From NCBI GenBank assembly GCA_903904765.1, contig CAIVEA010000822.1:1-5467 (forward strand): DNA of 5,467 nucleotides. The letters are read 5' to 3'. Below the pieces are notes generated by a model. That model worked only from the letters and a program-made list of their open reading frames with translations. It ran no database searches and was not told the origin of the DNA. Positions 4,730-5,467 of the stretch are shown here, one piece after another; position 1 is the first letter of the stretch, and each line of letters opens with the position of its first letter. The position numbers were made by a program, and so were the translations under genes. Source of the stretch: an uncultured Chloroflexota bacterium. Lineage in GTDB: Bacteria; Chloroflexota; Anaerolineae; Aggregatilineales; Phototrophicaceae.

Positions 4730-5467
4730 TTAGCCGATGACGTTCAGTGGGATGACATCGCTATTCTGGAGCATCACCATACTGGTGCGGGCGGCGACAG
4801 TTTGCGCCAATTGCTGAAATGCCTTGCCTGCCGGATTGTCGGGTTGATTCACGACGATGGGGCGACCATAATCGCCACCGATACGAACTTCGGCATTCAG
4901 CGGAATGCGACCGAGGAAGGGAACGCCGCGTTCCTGTGCCAACCGTTCTCCGCCACCTGAGCCGAAGAAATCCCCGGCCATGTTTTCGACTACGCCTAGA
5001 ACCGGAACATTGAGTGTTTCAAACATGGCGATGCTACGAAGAGCATCGGAAACCGCTACATCCTGCGGTTGCGTGACGATGACCACACCCGTCAGCGGGA
5101 AGGACTGCGCCAGCGATAGCGGGGCATCACCCGTGCCGGGGGGCAGGTCTACGATCATGTAGTCCAACTGTCCCCAATCCACATCGGTGAACATTTGACG
5201 GATTGCGCCGTGCAACATGGGGCCGCGCAGAATCATTGGCTTATCAGGGCTGGTGAGGAAGCCGGTGCTCATGATTTTGATGCCATAAGCTTCCAACGGG
5301 ATCATCTTGTTGTTCACCACAGCCGGATGACCGTGCCCCAGCCCGGTCATGGTGGGGAGGTTGGGGTTGAGGATGTCGCCATCAATCAGGCCGACCCGTG
5401 CCCCTGCATCAGCCAGCGCGGCGGCTAGGTTGGTGGAGACGGTGCTTTTGCCGACCCCGCCCTTGCC
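4730..5467 (-). CDS. Mrp/ApbC/NBP35-type P-loop ATPase lacking the cysteine motif (N-terminus off right edge)
   Basis: The visible 245 residues begin exactly at the deviant Walker A motif GKGGVGKST and continue to a TAA. Further family features are D29-G-D31 (usual form DAD), [13 protein letters not shown], the Walker B-like VDLPPGTGD (106-114), and [24 protein letters not shown] near the end. Mrp/ApbC proteins are ATP-dependent carriers that load iron-sulphur clusters onto apoproteins in the cytoplasm (family knowledge). Here the segment that normally carries CPxC reads [16 protein letters not shown], without the cysteine insert, and there is no cysteine anywhere in the visible part. Cluster binding at the usual dimer-bridging site is therefore not expected. 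The family's IYGPS after DAD is here ILNPN. The missing N-terminal portion probably includes a DUF59/MIP18 domain if this is a standard Mrp of about 350 residues. The family call is firm; the Fe-S carrier role is doubtful. Confidence 0.9.
   Translation of the reverse strand, partial: GKGGVGKSTVSTNLAAALADAGARVGLIDGDILNPNLPTMTGLGHGHPAVVNNKMIPLEAYGIKIMSTGFLTSPDKPMILRGPMLHGAIRQMFTDVDWGQLDYMIVDLPPGTGDAPLSLAQSFPLTGVVIVTQPQDVAVSDALRSIAMFETLNVPVLGVVENMAGDFFGSGGGERLAQERGVPFLGRIPLNAEVRIGGDYGRPIVVNQPDNPAGKAFQQLAQTVAARTSMVMLQNSDVIPLNVIG

Noticed and set aside
4706..5428. Several plus-strand open frames opposite the Mrp gene
   Set aside because: They are shadows of a conserved P-loop ATPase; none has a convincing start site or domain.
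1..5467. Mobile elements, CRISPR arrays, tRNA/rRNA genes or a defence island
   Set aside because: No spaced direct repeats, transposase or integrase motifs, or cloverleaf-like sequence were seen. All seven genes belong to housekeeping, signalling or cell-envelope families or are a small unknown membrane protein.

Overview
The window looks like ordinary bacterial chromosome, mid-50s % GC by eye and densely coded. It holds seven protein genes, two of them cut by the window edges. I see no rRNA, tRNA, CRISPR array, insertion sequence or phage gene. A member of the Chloroflexota (Anaerolineae-like) is my best guess for the host. That is an inference from gene style: a 7TM-GAF signalling protein, a YoaR-type peptidoglycan-binding domain fused to a class A beta-lactamase-fold serine hydrolase, and a cysteine-free Mrp ATPase. 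No marker gene proves it.

Left part (1-1310). A minus-strand gene runs off the left edge. It encodes a seven-helix membrane protein followed by the start of a GAF domain, so it is probably the input half of a sensor kinase or similar signalling enzyme. A divergent intergenic region of about 190 bp (1119-1310) separates it from the next unit and carries a candidate promoter on each strand.

Middle (1311-3453). Two plus-strand genes 16 bp apart probably form an operon: a Nudix hydrolase with a perfect Nudix box, then a membrane-anchored extracellular serine hydrolase with SxxK, SxN and KNG motifs. This second gene ends only 6 bp from the stop of the convergent minus-strand pair.

Right part (3454-5467). 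A minus-strand pair encodes an anti-sigma-factor antagonist (STAS domain, RsbV/SpoIIAA-like) followed by an anti-sigma-factor-type ATPase/kinase (RsbW/SpoIIAB-like). They are the two central parts of a partner-switching module, but no sigma factor or PP2C phosphatase is present in the window. Divergent from them is a 92-residue three-helix membrane protein of unknown function. A hairpin at 4683-4720 separates it from a convergent minus-strand Mrp/ApbC-type P-loop ATPase that runs off the right edge.

I do not see strong evidence for a novel multi-gene system. The points most worth a second look are the complete absence of cysteines in the visible Mrp protein, the serine hydrolase with no recognisable class A glutamate, the altered G1 box of the RsbW-like protein, and the orphan state of the partner-switching pair.
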